From Erythroxylum novogranatense (Eukaryota > Streptophyta > Magnoliopsida > Malpighiales > Erythroxylaceae), in NCBI GenBank assembly GCA_029891385.1, contig JAIWQS010000113.1:37114-101113 (forward strand): DNA of 64,000 nt. Reading direction: 5' to 3'. Below are positions 32,556-46,502 of the stretch, one piece after another. Every line of letters starts with the position of its first letter. Position 1 is the first letter of the stretch. A model generated the notes under the pieces. That model did not search any database, had not been told where the DNA came from, and saw only the letters and a program-made list of their open reading frames with translations. A program made the translations under genes and the position numbers.

Positions 32556-34033
32556 GAAACCAACACGATCAAGCACCTTCACATAATCATTCAGTAATCA
32601 ATCAATATCAAAAAAATCGAACAAAGCAAGCAGTGGAATGAGACCATCTAGGTCTACTCATAGTACGGTCTAGATTACCATTTGCTTTCAAATTCTAGGA
32701 ACGCTTGAATACAAACACTTGACCTGCATAACCCATTTATGCAATACACAATTCACACACATTACAAAACTAATTTATGCACAAATAGCTATATGGACTA
32801 TGTAAAATGCATGCTCAGTGACAACCCCGGGTACTTTATCAACTTCCCATGTTAATCAAAATCTATCATTTTTCATGCTCATCAAAAGCAGAAACATTCA
32901 TTACGTACATTCATCTCATTTTCTGCATTACTGCACTTTCATTCACTTCACTTTTTTTTTCTAACTATCACTTAAATCTTTCTTTCTTAGCTCTAAACAT
33001 CATCATACACTTTTTCATTGATCTTCCAACTCCAAAATCATTTCTACAATTTCTTATAACATTTGATCATTAAATCCAAAGAAAATCATATATATGGCAT
33101 ACTCAAAATCTCCTCACTCATTTTCCAGCAATTACGAATATCACTGTTCTTAACCATTTAGCAGTGAACTAACGATGCAAGCTTCATTTCATGCAAAACT
33201 ACGTAATCATAATAAGTTTACTTGTTTGAAGCTCCAAAACTTGCAACCATCATAAAGCCCTAACATTTTCAAATCACGTGAACCCTATTTTCTCATATAG
33301 CCCACGTACCTCATCTTGAAGGTTGACAGGGGGTTCGGTCTTTTCTTGGAATAGAAGAAAGAAATATCAAAGTGAAAGTGATAGCAACAGAGAAAAACAA
33401 GGTTTAAGTTCAGGAAATATTTGATGAAAAGCTCTAGATTGGAGAAGCTTTAGATAAAGAAGCTTTGAGAGAAAGAAATGAAGGCAAGTACTGTGACTTC
33501 TCCTTAAAGCTTATTTAAAACTCCACTTTAACTAGGACACCTATCCAATTCTTAGCCACTTATCCATTTCTAGATATTTCCATTGACACCAAAATCACTT
33601 AATTTGGTTCAGTACTTCGGAAGATGTGCCTAAGATATTTTCGGATTATCATAATCCAAAACAGTGTATTGTGCTCAACTTCTGTTTAGAAAGTAATTAT
33701 CTTATAGACTGAAAAACAATTATACTTCTTAAGACAACTGTAGGCCTATATCGCTAGTTCACTCCAAAACAACAATCATCTCATTTGGAATCCTATAGGT
33801 CTAGATATACTCAAAATACTGAAGTACGTTCAGTGGAATAACCCTAGTTCATATTACTGAAGAGTACACTCACTGTACCCGTCCCACGTTTTTCACTCAA
33901 TCTTTCTCAATTCATTTCAGATGGCTAAGATTTTTGGGTGGAGATGTAGGGTGATGTCTTACGAGTCCAATTGTTCAAGAATCAATTCATTTGAACTCAT
34001 ATAGAATAAGTTATGGCCAGGCAAAGAAAGACA

Positions 34034-34400
34034 AAAGAAGTAAAAACCTAGAAGAAGACACGTCAGCAAAACACAGAAGATATAAAAGGCAGACAATACA
34101 AAATGCAGAAGATACAAAACACAGAAAAAAAACGAACAAAACATAGAAGAAGCAAAACTAAGAAGGGGGGAAACTCAAAAGAAACAAAACACAGAAGAAG
34201 TTCATGAACAGAAATACAGAAGAAGTTCATGAATAGAAACACAGAAGAAGTTCATAAACAGTAACACAGAAGGAATTCATGAACATAGACAATACAAAAC
34301 ACAAAAGAAGATGACGTTTGCTTCTTCTGTGATGACGTCATTAATGATGTCATCACAGAAGAAACAAAATACAGAAGAAGCCAAACGGCAGAAGAAACAA
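34034..34400. repeat. Repeat insert with a 42-bp palindrome in the LARD1 3' LTR
   Basis: Imperfect repeats of ACACAGAAGAAG and CAAAACACAGAAGA follow the AAGTTATGGCC motif (34009-34019). Inside is a 42-bp near-perfect palindrome (34322-34363, one mismatch between 21-base arms) that contains TGACGTCA (34333-34340), the core bound by plant TGA/bZIP factors. Regulation by such factors is inference. Confidence 0.8.
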
Positions 34401-35016
34401 CTTCGCTTTCGAACATCTCCCCTTACAAGGACCCTGACTTTCAGCTCAAATGTCCAAGTTTTCATACTATATATTATTGGAAAGATAAAAGAAAGATCTA
34501 TAACTTCTGAGAAGACAAATTTCTCTAATCAAGCCTAGATTAATCCAGATTTTTCCTCGAATACAGAACATGAATTTTCTACTTTCAATCAATGTACTGC
34601 ACCCAATTCTCAACTTTATGACAAACTTTGAGATTTTTAAAGACCGAATTTAAATTCGATGTCTTCATAAGAAATGTAGCCATAGGTTCCTAGTTTAATC
34701 CCAATCCAAAATCATCACGTCTGGATAACTAGAGAACAAGTTATGCCTAATAAACCGAAGCACACTCAGCGAACATTTCCAGATCACTCTTTCAACTCCC
34801 TCTACTTATCATTTTCAATAAAATCACATTCAAAAACAATCATACCCGGAAGTTGTCAATGAATGCATGTACAATTATTTTTATGTGCAAGAACATTTAC
34901 TACTCACTGTGTATAAATATGTCATATTATGCATGAGCATGGAATGTGTTTCCTACTTCCTCAGCACTTTCTCTCATCTATTAATTTTGCCTTTACTAGG
35001 GTAACGAGATGTTACA

Positions 35017-38000
35017 AATCTCCCCCCCCCCTTTAAAAGAAATTTCGTCCTCGAAATTTATATCTAATTGATCAATAAGGCATGGTTATTGTTTCCTCAT
35101 ATGCTCCTACATTTCCCATATACTTCCCTACTCAACTACTTTCTTCCAAATGACCTCTGCTGATAACTCAATAGGTCCTTCAATCACTGATTTAGCTATC
35201 ACACTATCTTAACTGTTTCATTGAATACTCACAAATCTTTTAACCTATTCACATATCATATAGTCTGAATCTAAGACATCTTTTATTTGTAACACTACCT
35301 CATAATAATTTTCTCATATATCGATTTAGAGTAGCTTAACTTATCATTTCTCCCAATCTGAGCACATCTTACCAGGGTGGTACTCACAAAACACTTCATC
35401 TCTGCTTTGAAAATTCACTTCACTCATCACCAGTATCTCGAATCAATTATAGTCTTTAACCATTTTTAGACACTTTTCATTTCAATGTAAGGGTGAACAA
35501 CCCCTTACTGTCATACCACACCTCATAGAGTGCTTTAATGATGTCCTTATGATAACAATTGTTATACCCGTAATCAATTGGAACTATGCATCAATCTCAT
35601 ATTCCTATGAACTCCAAAATGTAAGTTTTAAGCATATTGTCAACAGTTAAAATTGTTGGTAGTTCAAACATTCAACCACTTGTTTATACATCCTTAGCAG
35701 CTAAAATACAACCTTAGCGTATTCCTACTAGGATGTCTAGCTTAGGTTGTTACTTAGGCTTCTCTAACACTTTCTTTCCTCAATCATCTTTACCGGATAC
35801 ACATACTTCTTTGATTCAGTCACCAAATAGCATTTTCCATTTCAACCTCAATTTTGGATTCATTTTTGGTTCCTCAATAAGATCCACAATTTCCAAATTC
35901 TCAAATTGAGCTTTGCTAATCTTTTCCATGTGAAACTGATCTTAAATTCAGTAGCCAAGAGTACTTTGATTTGTCCAAATTCATCTCAACATTCTATACT
36001 TTTCCTTGCACTTGTTTTTGTAACCTCAGTACCTAAATTTGTGTTACACAGCTATTGATTTTTTTTCGTTCCATGCATCAAATGCAACACTAGATTTACT
36101 AGGAAGGTACTTATTTGCTTAATCAAAATCTTTCAGTAACTCTATTCATTGTCTATTCAAAGTGTCAGATTACACAAGTATAACACTCATTTGTACATTC
36201 CTTTCAAACTTAATAATCTCCTCAAAGTTACATAATTTGTACATTCCAGAAATCACTCTGCACATCTAATGTCTCCAAGACCTCAAAGCAATTAATATCA
36301 TAGAACTTCTAAACCATGTATCAAAATCAACTCATAAGACCATAATTGTCTCAAGCATACCAAAAATTGTTTTGTACCATTACAATAGATTGTATCTTAA
36401 TCTCTGATGTGAAACTTCATTATATACTGCTTAGTCTTCAAATCCAAATGACATAATTAACATTGAGGCTATAGTTCCTCAAAATTCTTCTTACATTTAT
36501 TATTTATACGGTTTACGCACCTTTCCTCAAATGTTCAAAAGTATTCTTCTTAAATGCTCGAATACATTCAAGATCTCATCTATGATCCTCATCATTAACT
36601 GATTTGATCTCACTTGGATCACTTAGATTTTCGACTTCATGAAAATGTTGGGGCATTGATAACTCCAACAGACAAAATCCCAAGTTTCCTTGTACCTAAA
36701 ATTTATTCTTGCAATTCCTTAAATGACAAATTCCTCAATGAAGGGGATATATATATATATTCCATGTCATTTTCAGTTTCCCACTCGACTTCTTTTCTCT
36801 AATGATTTTCTCTTTTCATTCAATTTCCTTTAATTCACATCGACTTATTCAAATGCCTATTTATTCGTACTTGTTCCTCCATACATTTCAATTCGTTTGA
36901 ATACTCCACTTTGTGTGTTGGTAACACATTCCTCATATTCAATTTGTATCTCCTAAACATATTTACATCGAATATAATGTGGATCTATATCCTCCTCACA
37001 TTTGCAATAGTGTCACCTCAAATTTAAAATCCACTTACGTAGTTGGATACTTTACATCAAACCAAAGTGCATACATTTTCAGTTGCATATTCCATTTCTT
37101 ATGCCTGAGTCTCAGCTTGGGATATGACCCATTATTCACCTTTGAGTTATTAACTACTCATTTCGGATCGTTCCCTCATTAATCATTCTTAATTTGAATC
37201 CTTGGGTTTATTGAAACCATCCCAATGGAATTCTTCTTTGGAAGAAGATTTCTTGATACTATCCTCGGTACTGCTCATGAGATCCTTATCAATTAACTAT
37301 TTTTTTTAAAATTACTTATCAATCATTCTTAGTACCTCAAGAAGATCAATTTCAACCTTTCATAATATCTCAATACGATCAATTTATGCCATAACTTAAG
37401 TGAGGAGAACATCCTTTACAATCAGGCTTAGTAAGGCATCAAGCAATTTATTTACTCTAATACCTTGATATATATATCCTCAAAATCATTCCATCTTTTT
37501 TCCATAGATGTCTTTTAAGACAATTTACTAATTAATGACTTACATTCGGGATACTGTAATCTCATTTGATTCAGGACAACAATCTTTCCCATTTGTATCT
37601 ATCCTCAATCGTGGGACTGTGCCACGATTGCGCCCTTCTTCTCTTTTTCACAAAATTCATCACTCATAGTATCATCATTAATAACCTCAATCTATCATCT
37701 ATTGATCACAAATAACACTTTCATGTATTGCTCTAGTTCATCATAAACTTTGAACTATGGGCACTATGACTAGCAATACCCAATAAGCCTTAGATTGCTT
37801 CCTATATTATCCCACACATATAATACATAAGTGCCCAATATTCTCACTTTTCATAATAATCCCCATTATCAAAAAGTACTCATGATATCAAACTAATTTA
37901 ACCTTGGCGGCTTTCGCTTACCTCTTTCTCATTCTTGGATAAACCCTATCTTATATGCATTTCTAACCTTCTCCTTACTACACATCATTCATCTCTTGTA

Positions 38001-38699
38001 AAGCCAATTATGTCTATTTCATTCCCTCTTTATTCTTTTCCTCATTTCTATCTCATCTTCCTATCCTCACTCATTTTATTTTTCATATGTATATCCTCGA
38101 TCACTTCAGAATTGTTGATGCATAATCATTATAAGATTCTAGTCTCAAATTTCACAAACATATTCTTATAATGAATCACATACTCTTATTTGGATACTCA
38201 CACAACCATTCTATGTCTAAGTTTAACCTTTCAAGGTCATAGGAAAAATTATTTTCTTTCGACTTAGCTTGGACACTTAATCTCATTATTTCTACTTATA
38301 TCCTTATTTTCCTTAAACAATCTATGACAATACATTCACATTTATATCATAATCGAGGATATATCCTCAAAGTACAATCTTGGTGTCATAGTCAGTAATA
38401 CATCCACCAATACGATTGTGTTAAATCTTTGTCTATCATATCTAATCATATACTATTTCTCATTTGTAAATATCCACAAACTTTCATTTTCTCACATTAT
38501 GATATATCATCATCTTTCTCACTAATTCAATCAACTTAAGCACTTAACACATGCTTATGCGTGTGACTCATGCTTATGTGACTTAGACTAGGGATCAATC
38601 GCTATCATCTGCTATGACATGACTAAAATGCATGTATCTTAACACATTTCAGAAAATTGCCTATATAAGATAGTAATTATGGGCTCTAATACCAACCAA
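35017..38699 (-). other. LARD1 internal domain (non-coding)
   Basis: A polypurine tract lies at 35019-35040 (element strand TTTAAAGGGGGGGG…), followed by a block containing AATTTCGTCCTCGAAATT (35042-35059) that gypsy elements here share after their 3' LTR. The rest is AT-rich with only short ORFs (36614-36802, 36979-37182, 37935-38171 and others on the opposite strand). I cannot match them to gag, protease, reverse transcriptase or integrase. The primer site is at the right end. Confidence 0.8.
38683..38694 (-). promoter_or_regulatory. LARD1 primer binding site
   Basis: The element strand reads TGGTATTAGAGC, one transition from the initiator-Met complement and five bases from the 5' LTR start at 38700. 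Confidence 0.85.
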
Positions 38700-41173
38700 T
38701 GTAGCACCCCACTCCCGCATGACCCGAACTCGACGTCGATGGTGATATCCAAGTTCGAGCCCCGTGAGGGTGACGTGCTAAAACACTTAACACATTCATA
38801 AATCGGTATAAATTTTTTTTGAACCACAAACATTTTATGTGGAAATCGATACTCAAAATTGGGCCCATTTCATTCATAAACATTTTTAATCCATACAATA
38901 AAGTTAATAAAATTTCAATGTCATTTGGGCCCATTAAAAAAATAGAAGACTTGTAGTCAAAATTTCATTACACTTCAAAATTATTTACTAACATTTCCAA
39001 TTTGGAAAGTTGATACAATCATTCTTGAGAGCTGATCTGATATAAATACAAGAAATAAGAATGTAGACGCAAACTAATCCCGACCTTTATCCTTCACTTA
39101 TGCTGCAGGTATACTCTCGTTGGCCTAACAGGGTATTCTTCTGATCTGAAAAATAGTTGCAAATTTTGGGTGAATTTTGCGAACTCAATGAGTGACTATC
39201 ATTGATGGCTCACCCAGTCACATAACACATAAATTCACATATTGCACATTTCACACTATTTCACTTTCACACTTCATATTCAATGAATATCGATCTTATA
39301 ATGCTATATGCATGAGACTCATATTCATTCTTATTGTTGTGATCAAGTGCCTATCACACACTTATACGAATACTAGCTCATAGGGCTCAGTCAGAACAGA
39401 ATTATAAAGCATAGCTCTATATACATAACACATATCACAGAGCATAACTTTACGTGCACAATCAGAAATGACGGAGCAAAGCTCCACGTGGAAGCACTTC
39501 TTACTGACAACTTAAGTCACAACGCCTTTATCTGAACATACATTTTATGAAATGCATCAATCACATTTGCACATATCATCGGACCGTAGTCCGGCATTCA
39601 ACATCAAGTTGAGAATCAATCTTTCATTCATATGCAAATGCACATTCAAAAATACACTTGTCATGGAACTGTGGTTTGGCATTTAGAAATCACATTATGC
39701 ATACTTATTTCATCTCATTCACATACAATGAGCACTTCAATATTTCTTTCATGCAACACATTCATCGGACCTCCTGTCCGGAAACCAACACAATCAAGCA
39801 CCTTCACATAATCAATCAGTAATCAATCAATATCAAAAAATTGAACAAAGCAAACAGTGGAATGAGACCATCTAGGTCTACTCACAGTATGCTCCAGATT
39901 AGCATTTGCTTTCAAATTCTGGAAATGCCTGAATGCGAACACTTGACCTGCACAACCCATTTATGCAATACACAATTCACAAATGTCACAAAACTCATTT
40001 ATGCACAAATAGCTATATGGGCTACGTAAAATGCATGTTTAGTGACAATCTCGGGTACCTTACTAACTTCCCATCTTAATCAAAATCTATCATTTTTCAT
40101 AATCATCAAAAGCAGAAACATTCATTACGTACATTCATCTCGTTTTCTGCATTACTGCACTTTCATTCACTTCACCTTTTTTTCTAGCTATCACTTAAAT
40201 CTTTCTTTCTTAGCTCTAAACATCATCATACACTTTTTTGTTAATCTTCTGACTCCAAAATCATTTCTACAATTTCTTATAACATTTGATCATTGAATCC
40301 AAAGAAAATCATATATATGGCATACTCAAAATTTCCTCACTCATTTTCCAGCAATTACGAATATCATTGTTCTTAACCATTTAGCAGTGAACTAACGATG
40401 CATGCTTCATTTTATGCAAAACTACGTAATCATAATAAGCTTACTTGTTTGAAGCTCCAAAACCTACAAGCATCACAAAGCCCTGACATTTTCAAATCAC
40501 GTGAACTTTAGTTTCTTATGCAGCCCACATACTTCATCTTTAAGGTTGACAGGGGGTTCGGTCTTTTCTTGGAATAGAAGAAAGAAATATCAAAGTGGAA
40601 GTGATGACAACAGAGAAAAGCAAGGTTTAACTTCGGAAAATATTTGATGAAAAGCTCTGGGTTGGAGGAGCTCTAGAGAAAGAAGCTTTGAGAGAAAGAA
40701 ATGAAGGCAAGTATTGTGATTTCTCCTGCAAGGTTATTTAAAACTCCACTTTAACTAGGACACCTGTCCAATTCTTAGCCACTTATCCATTTATAAATAT
40801 TTCCATTGACACCAAAATCACTTAATTTGGTTTAGTACTTCGGAAGATGTGCCATAGATATTTTCGGATTGTTATAATCCAAAACAGTGTAATATGCCCA
40901 ACTTCCGTTTAGAAAGTAATTATCTTATAGACTGAACCACAATTATACTTCTTGAGTAAATTGTAAGCCTATATCGCTAGCTCACTCCAAAACAACAATC
41001 GTCTAATTTGGAATCCTACAGGTCTAGATATACGCAAAATACTGAAGTACGTTCAGTGGAATAACCTAGGTCATATTACTGAAGAGTACACTCATTGTAC
41101 CATCCCACGTTTTTCACTCAATCTTTCTCAATTCATTTTATATGGCTAAGCTTTTTAGGTGGAGATGTAGGGT

Positions 41174-44100
41174 TGTTGGGACACGATCCGGGAACCGGAT
41201 CCTAACCGAAAAGGTGGAACGCAAAAATGAATAACAAAGGAGGCGGGACGAATCACAAACGAAACAAACGATGACAAAGCGGAGGAAATCAAATGATAAA
41301 GCCAAAGAAGCGAAAGCGGATACATGAATCGGAAATGAAATCGAATAAATGGTTACAATCAAAGGCGAAATCCGAATCAAATTATTAAATGACAATCAAG
41401 CGAAACAGATACGAATCGAATTCAAACTTAAAATCAAAGTATACAAATGAAGACAAATCGAATAGCATAACAAATGTCCGACATCCGTGCATAAATTATC
41501 TTAAAGAAGTGTCGCGTTGGAAATCCTAAGACTAACCGATCCGAAATCCGGTATAATATACTCATCTTTATTCAAACTCATGCAAATCCCTACAATTTCC
41601 CTTGTCTTGGAAATTATCCTTAATCAAATTCTCAATTCATACACATTTTCTTATAGATTCATATAAATCCCAAAACTCATTTTTATACCAATTTTATCAA
41701 AATTTGGCAGCATAACTACTGCATTTATTCTAACAAACACGCAAAGTATCGAAAACACTTCTATAATCCCCGATCAATTACACAATCAATCAAAATCCAC
41801 GGACCCTCCGTTCGGATTCAACACAACAAACACAAACCTACATCTACTTATCCATATCCAAACACATTATACAAATCCAATTCTTATTAAGTCCTTAATT
41901 CAATAGACAAATCACAATTTATCTTACATAATGTCATAATCCAAGTCTTTATACAAAATTCATATATCAATCAATCCAAACCCAAAATCCATCATATTTC
42001 TATACCATCACAAATCATATCCATAACTTAAACCAAATACACAGTCCGAATTCATAATACATTCCATAACGAATACAATGACACACTTTAATGGCATTCC
42101 AAGCCATTTACAAACCCTTTCTAAAATCCAAAATTTACAATTGACAAATGAAGCAAAAAGCGAACAGATGAGCTTGACTTTCTTTCATCCGATCTCCGCT
42201 TCGAAACACGGAGATGGGGATGAAAGGGGTGAGCTCGACGGCTCGATGGATAACACATTTATAAATTGAAAATAAGCGAAATCATTTTCATAAACTTTTT
42301 CCAAAAGGCTTATTTTTCAAACTTTGCAACTTTTCAAACATTTTCCTCAAACCTTTTTCAATGTTTTTCAAACTTTTTATAATAAATGTCACTTTTTCAT
42401 TTCTCAAATTTATGCCATTTTTCATAAGCATGAATGCAATCACATGAAATCACAAATGACACACATAAAACATATCAAACGGTTTAGGTCGGTCCAAAGC
42501 GGACGTCTTGCACATTCATAAGCGGCTGTCCCGATAGTGAATTAGAACATACTACACTTTCAAGATAATGTCCGGTGTAGCCGTGAAGGAAGTCCGAAAT
42601 CGAAACTTCAGTGCCACTAGCGGGCAGCCGAGAGAAGGCTTTTAAAAACGAGACAGTGCACTGACTCACTTAAGGGACCTAACCAAACTCACTTATCACA
42701 TATTACATAGATACAAATCAAATTGCCCGAAGGCACATTTTGAAACTTTATTTTTCATACACATGTCCTAACCGACACATTTTCATTCATAAATTCACAA
42801 TGTCCAAAACAATTCACATAACACATTCTCAATCATTCAATAATGCAATAACCATAACAATTATTAAAACATTCATACACAATGATTACTTTTTATCAAA
42901 ACATTCAAAAATCAATGAATGTCACAATTATCAATTCATTCATAAATAAAGAATTTCAGATTTTTTTCCACTTTATCAAAGACATTTTAAAACAATAATT
43001 TTAATCATTCGAAAATCATAATTTCAAACATTAATCAACATATTTTTCAAACATTTACAAAAACAATAATTTATCAAAAACCCAATTTTTGCTTTCTTTA
43101 ATTTTCAAAAATTCATATATAGCTTACAAATCAAAATATAAATATGCTACCCACCTCAATTCCATGCTAACAACTTGTCCCATGCTTCAATTTGACCTTC
43201 GCTTCTCTCTCTCTTCCAATTTAACATTACCTAAGCCATACATATCCAAATTCAACATCATAAAAATCATAATCTTCAAAATTAACTATAGGAAACCCAA
43301 ATTCATCACTTTTTCAAGCTATCTAAAGCAAGAATTTCTAAAATTCTCAAATTCCAAAATTGGCCTAAACCAATTTACTCAAATTCAATATCATAAATCA
43401 CAAATTCCTCAAATTTGATATCATAGCTCACCAATCCATCATATTTTTCATGATTCTAAGCCAATAATTTCTAAAAATCCCAATTTCTGAAATTAGGCAT
43501 AAATCCCAATTAATTTTCATCCAAAATTAAACATAACCTAAGGCCTAATCATCAAAATTGAGCTTATAATTAACAAACCCATACCAATTTCAAGTAATCT
43601 AAACCAAAAATTTTCTAAAAACTCAAATATCAAAAATCGACACTTACCTCTTTCTTTTCAAATTTTGAAATTTCTTGGGTATGGAAGTAAGCTTTCACCT
43701 TATTCCTTCCTTTTTCCTTGATATCAACGAAAATTCACTCTAGAAACCCTTAAAAATTTGAAACCTAGCTTTTCTCTCTCTTTCTCTTTCATCTTGCCGA
43801 AACCACCTTTCTTTCTCCACTCTTCTTCTTTTCTTTCTTTTGTTCTAGAATTATCGTGCTTCTCCCTTAAACCAACGACAAATCTTTATGTTTTAAGGGG
43901 CCATGTCATTTAATGAGGGTCAAATGACCATTTTGTCCCTCTCTTTAAGTGCGCTTCCCAATATGCCCCTAACATGTACTTTAATTCATGCTTACTTTCG
44001 GGTATGATTCGCACTATCAATTTGAAGGAATTTATTAAAACTTCTTTCTAGAGAAATGTTCCTCTATGTTTTACTTTCATAATGCCACAAGAATCGTCTA

Positions 44101-45872
44101 ATTCGGAGCACTACATCAAAAGTTATGCTCAACACATTTCAGATATGTCTTATGGTAAATCATTTTCCAGCACTTTATTTCCATCCAGAAATTGACATTC
44201 TTAATCACAAAATTGACATTTGATGTCTTCATAACAATTGTAGCTCCATTTCTCTAGTTTAATTCAAATCAAGAATCACCTCATTTCGATTACCAGAGAA
44301 AAGTTATGCCCAAACTACTTTCAGATGTTCCTAAACCAAAACTGCACACTAATCCGAACTTCAATTCAAAAATTGAAAGTTTTAGGGGCTAAATTGAAAT
44401 TCACTTTATTCATATGACTTGTAGCCCCATGTCTTAATTTTAGTTTCCTCAAGAATCACTTTAATCGGATTACCACAGATCCCGAATTTCGTAAAATACT
44501 GAACCATGTTCAGAAAATTAGTCCACTCACTTTGATTAAATTAATCATCCTTAATTTAATCTAAAAAATTCAAAAATTTCTCGTAAAAATGAAATTTATT
44601 GTCTTAGAAATCCAACGCTTCAAGAACCACGTCAATCGGATGTCGAACAGAAAAGATATAAGCGAAAGAGTGAGCAAAGGTCGGATGGGAGCAAAACAAA
44701 CAAAATCAGAAGGGGCAGCAAAACGGCGTCGTTTCGCGTGGGAGGAAACAATCCACAGTAGAAACGGCGTCGTATCACAGCGAGGTCGAGGGCGAGCTCG
44801 CCCTCGTGACCCGCTCGCTAGGGCGAGCCTCTCACACCGCGAGGGCGAGTTTTCCAGACTTTCCATTTATTTATTTTTTCACATAACTACATACAAAATC
44901 TGAAAATTTCAAAATTCATATCTCTTGATTCCGAACTTCAAATTTGGCAAATTTGGTCTCTATAGAAAGCTTGAAGGAAGCTCTACAATTTTCATGTAGA
45001 ACTCAAAAATCAATTTTGTCTCTAAAGAGGTCAATTTTCTCATCAAAGATTTTGTCCAAATTAATATGCCCTAAACCATAACTCAACTTTGAAAAAATCT
45101 ATCTTTCAACTCCAAAATCCAGTCATGTCATATTTTATATCAATGCGAAGATCAGAAAATCACCTACAACTTTCATGAAGGACATAAAAATCAATTTGAC
45201 CTCTAAGGAAGTCAATTTTTCAGTCAAACGTTCTGTCCTCTAATAATCATGCAAAAATAATAACATAACCTTGTAAAAATCATAACTTACTATTCCTTGA
45301 TCGAAAAATTCTATACTTTATATCAAAATAAAGATCAAATCAAACTCTTCAAATTTCATGAAGAATTTAAAAGCTATATCAACCTCTAACTAGTTCAATT
45401 TCTCAGTCAAAGTTTCAGCTAAATAATGGTCAACCTAAAACCCACCGAAACTTTGACTGACCATAACTTTCACTCCCGATATCGAAAACTTGTAAACTTT
45501 ATGGCGACAGAAAGCTTTCAATATAATCTACACGTTTCATGTAGATCATTTTCCCAAATTATGCCTCAAACAAAAAGCCAACTCTCTTGTCAACTTTCTA
45601 TCACCCAAAAATCAACTTTCTTAATTCTTAACTTTTTCACACTTTTTCTCTTTTCTTTTTGATTTTCAACTCTTATTTCAATCAACTCATTCACTTAAAT
45701 TTCATAAACCATACCAATCTACTCAAAAACCCAAAGGGATCAAAATCAAAATCATTCTTTTCTTATCAATTTTCGTTAAGTAAAAATACCTTTATACCTA
45801 AACATATACATAATAACACTTATTTCTTTTCAATGATAATTTTTAATTCCACTTAAAAATCGGGGTCCAACA
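41174..45872 (-). repeat. LARD2 3' LTR
   Basis: TGTTGGGACAC … GGGGTCCAACA. AT-rich apart from the block at 44690-44860. Three ~200-bp units beginning CCATAACT… are visible near 45075, 45280 and 45462. No ORF matches a known product. It aligns with the 5' LTR throughout, with local structural differences near 42490-42600 and 44760-44850. Confidence 0.93.
44690..44860. repeat. GC-rich palindromic block in the LARD2 3' LTR
   Basis: A GC-rich island in AT-rich LTR with a perfect 20-bp palindrome at 44787-44806 (CGAGGGCGAG and its complement). It also has two AACGGCGTCGT words (44722-44732, 44763-44773) and further GAGGGCGAG / CTCGCCCTC copies. Two overlapping ORFs on opposite strands (44570-44866, 44589-44903) cross it and are treated as chance. 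Confidence 0.85.
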
Positions 45873-46502
45873 TTTCTCCCTCTCTTAAAAGAATTTCATC
45901 CTCGAAATTCATCCTTGATTAAACACCAAGTAACGCATCCTTACATATAATTTCTTTCTAAACGAAGATAATCAAACACTTTCTTACTACTTTCTTTCCA
46001 AAAATCATAATCAATCACTTTTTCTTATCTAATTTCCTCATCATATATGTATCTCAATTTCTTCACACTATTTCACTTCTTGTATCAAATGCTCATATAG
46101 TACTATCTCCTCAAATCAAATATTTCTTAACACGTCTTCAGAAGTCAATGGTCCCATTTCTTAAGGAACCCTAATATGGACCACAATTATTCAAAATCAG
46201 CCTTTTGTTGAACTTTTATATATACATTCCTTTTATTCACCTCATCTTTCAATTATTCATGTTCCATCCTACAAATGTATATTCAAACTCAATTCATCAT
46301 GAAATTCTAACCTCAATTTCATTAACACATTCTTAAAATCAATTATCACTTTTGTCACCCAAATCACATAATCACACAAATTCATGAAAATGTCCTTCAC
46401 ATCAAAATCACATTCACTATATAACCTTACAAACTCTTTCAATTTCTTACTCTTACACATACGCCTAAGTAAGATCATATTACTGGGCTCTGATACCATC
46501 TA
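45873..46502 (-). other. LARD2 internal domain (630 bp, non-coding)
   Basis: Left edge: polypurine tract (element strand CTTTTAAGAGAGGGAGAAA, 45873-45891), then AATTTCATCCTCGAAATTC. Right edge: primer site at 46487-46498. In between is AT-rich sequence. One 76-codon ORF (46499-46269, minus) begins inside the primer site and has no known motif, so I do not regard it as a gene. Confidence 0.85.
46487..46498 (-). promoter_or_regulatory. LARD2 primer binding site
   Basis: Exact TGGTATCAGAGC on the element strand, four bases from the 5' LTR start at 46503. Confidence 0.9.

Larger units (their letters stand above)
31474..35016 (-). repeat. LARD1 3' LTR
   Basis: TGTAACACCCC … GAGATGTTACA. Contains a hairpin-rich stretch (32150-32545), a repeat insert with a 42-bp palindrome (34034-34400), and ~200-bp unit sequences after it. 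It aligns with 38700-41173 plus 51194-52242. In the first ~170 bp I count roughly a dozen differences, mostly transitions. Confidence 0.92.

Noticed and set aside
36614..38171. Small ORFs in the LARD1 interior as possible captured host gene exons
   Set aside because: All are short and AT-driven, with no splice-site pattern or domain that I can recognise.
44570..44903. Two ORFs of about 100 codons on opposite strands
   Set aside because: They mirror each other over the GC-rich block; the homologous LTR (49891-50205) does not keep the same protein, and no motif is present.
46269..46499. 76-codon ORF in the LARD2 interior
   Set aside because: It begins inside the primer binding site and shows no recognisable domain; probably chance in AT-rich DNA.
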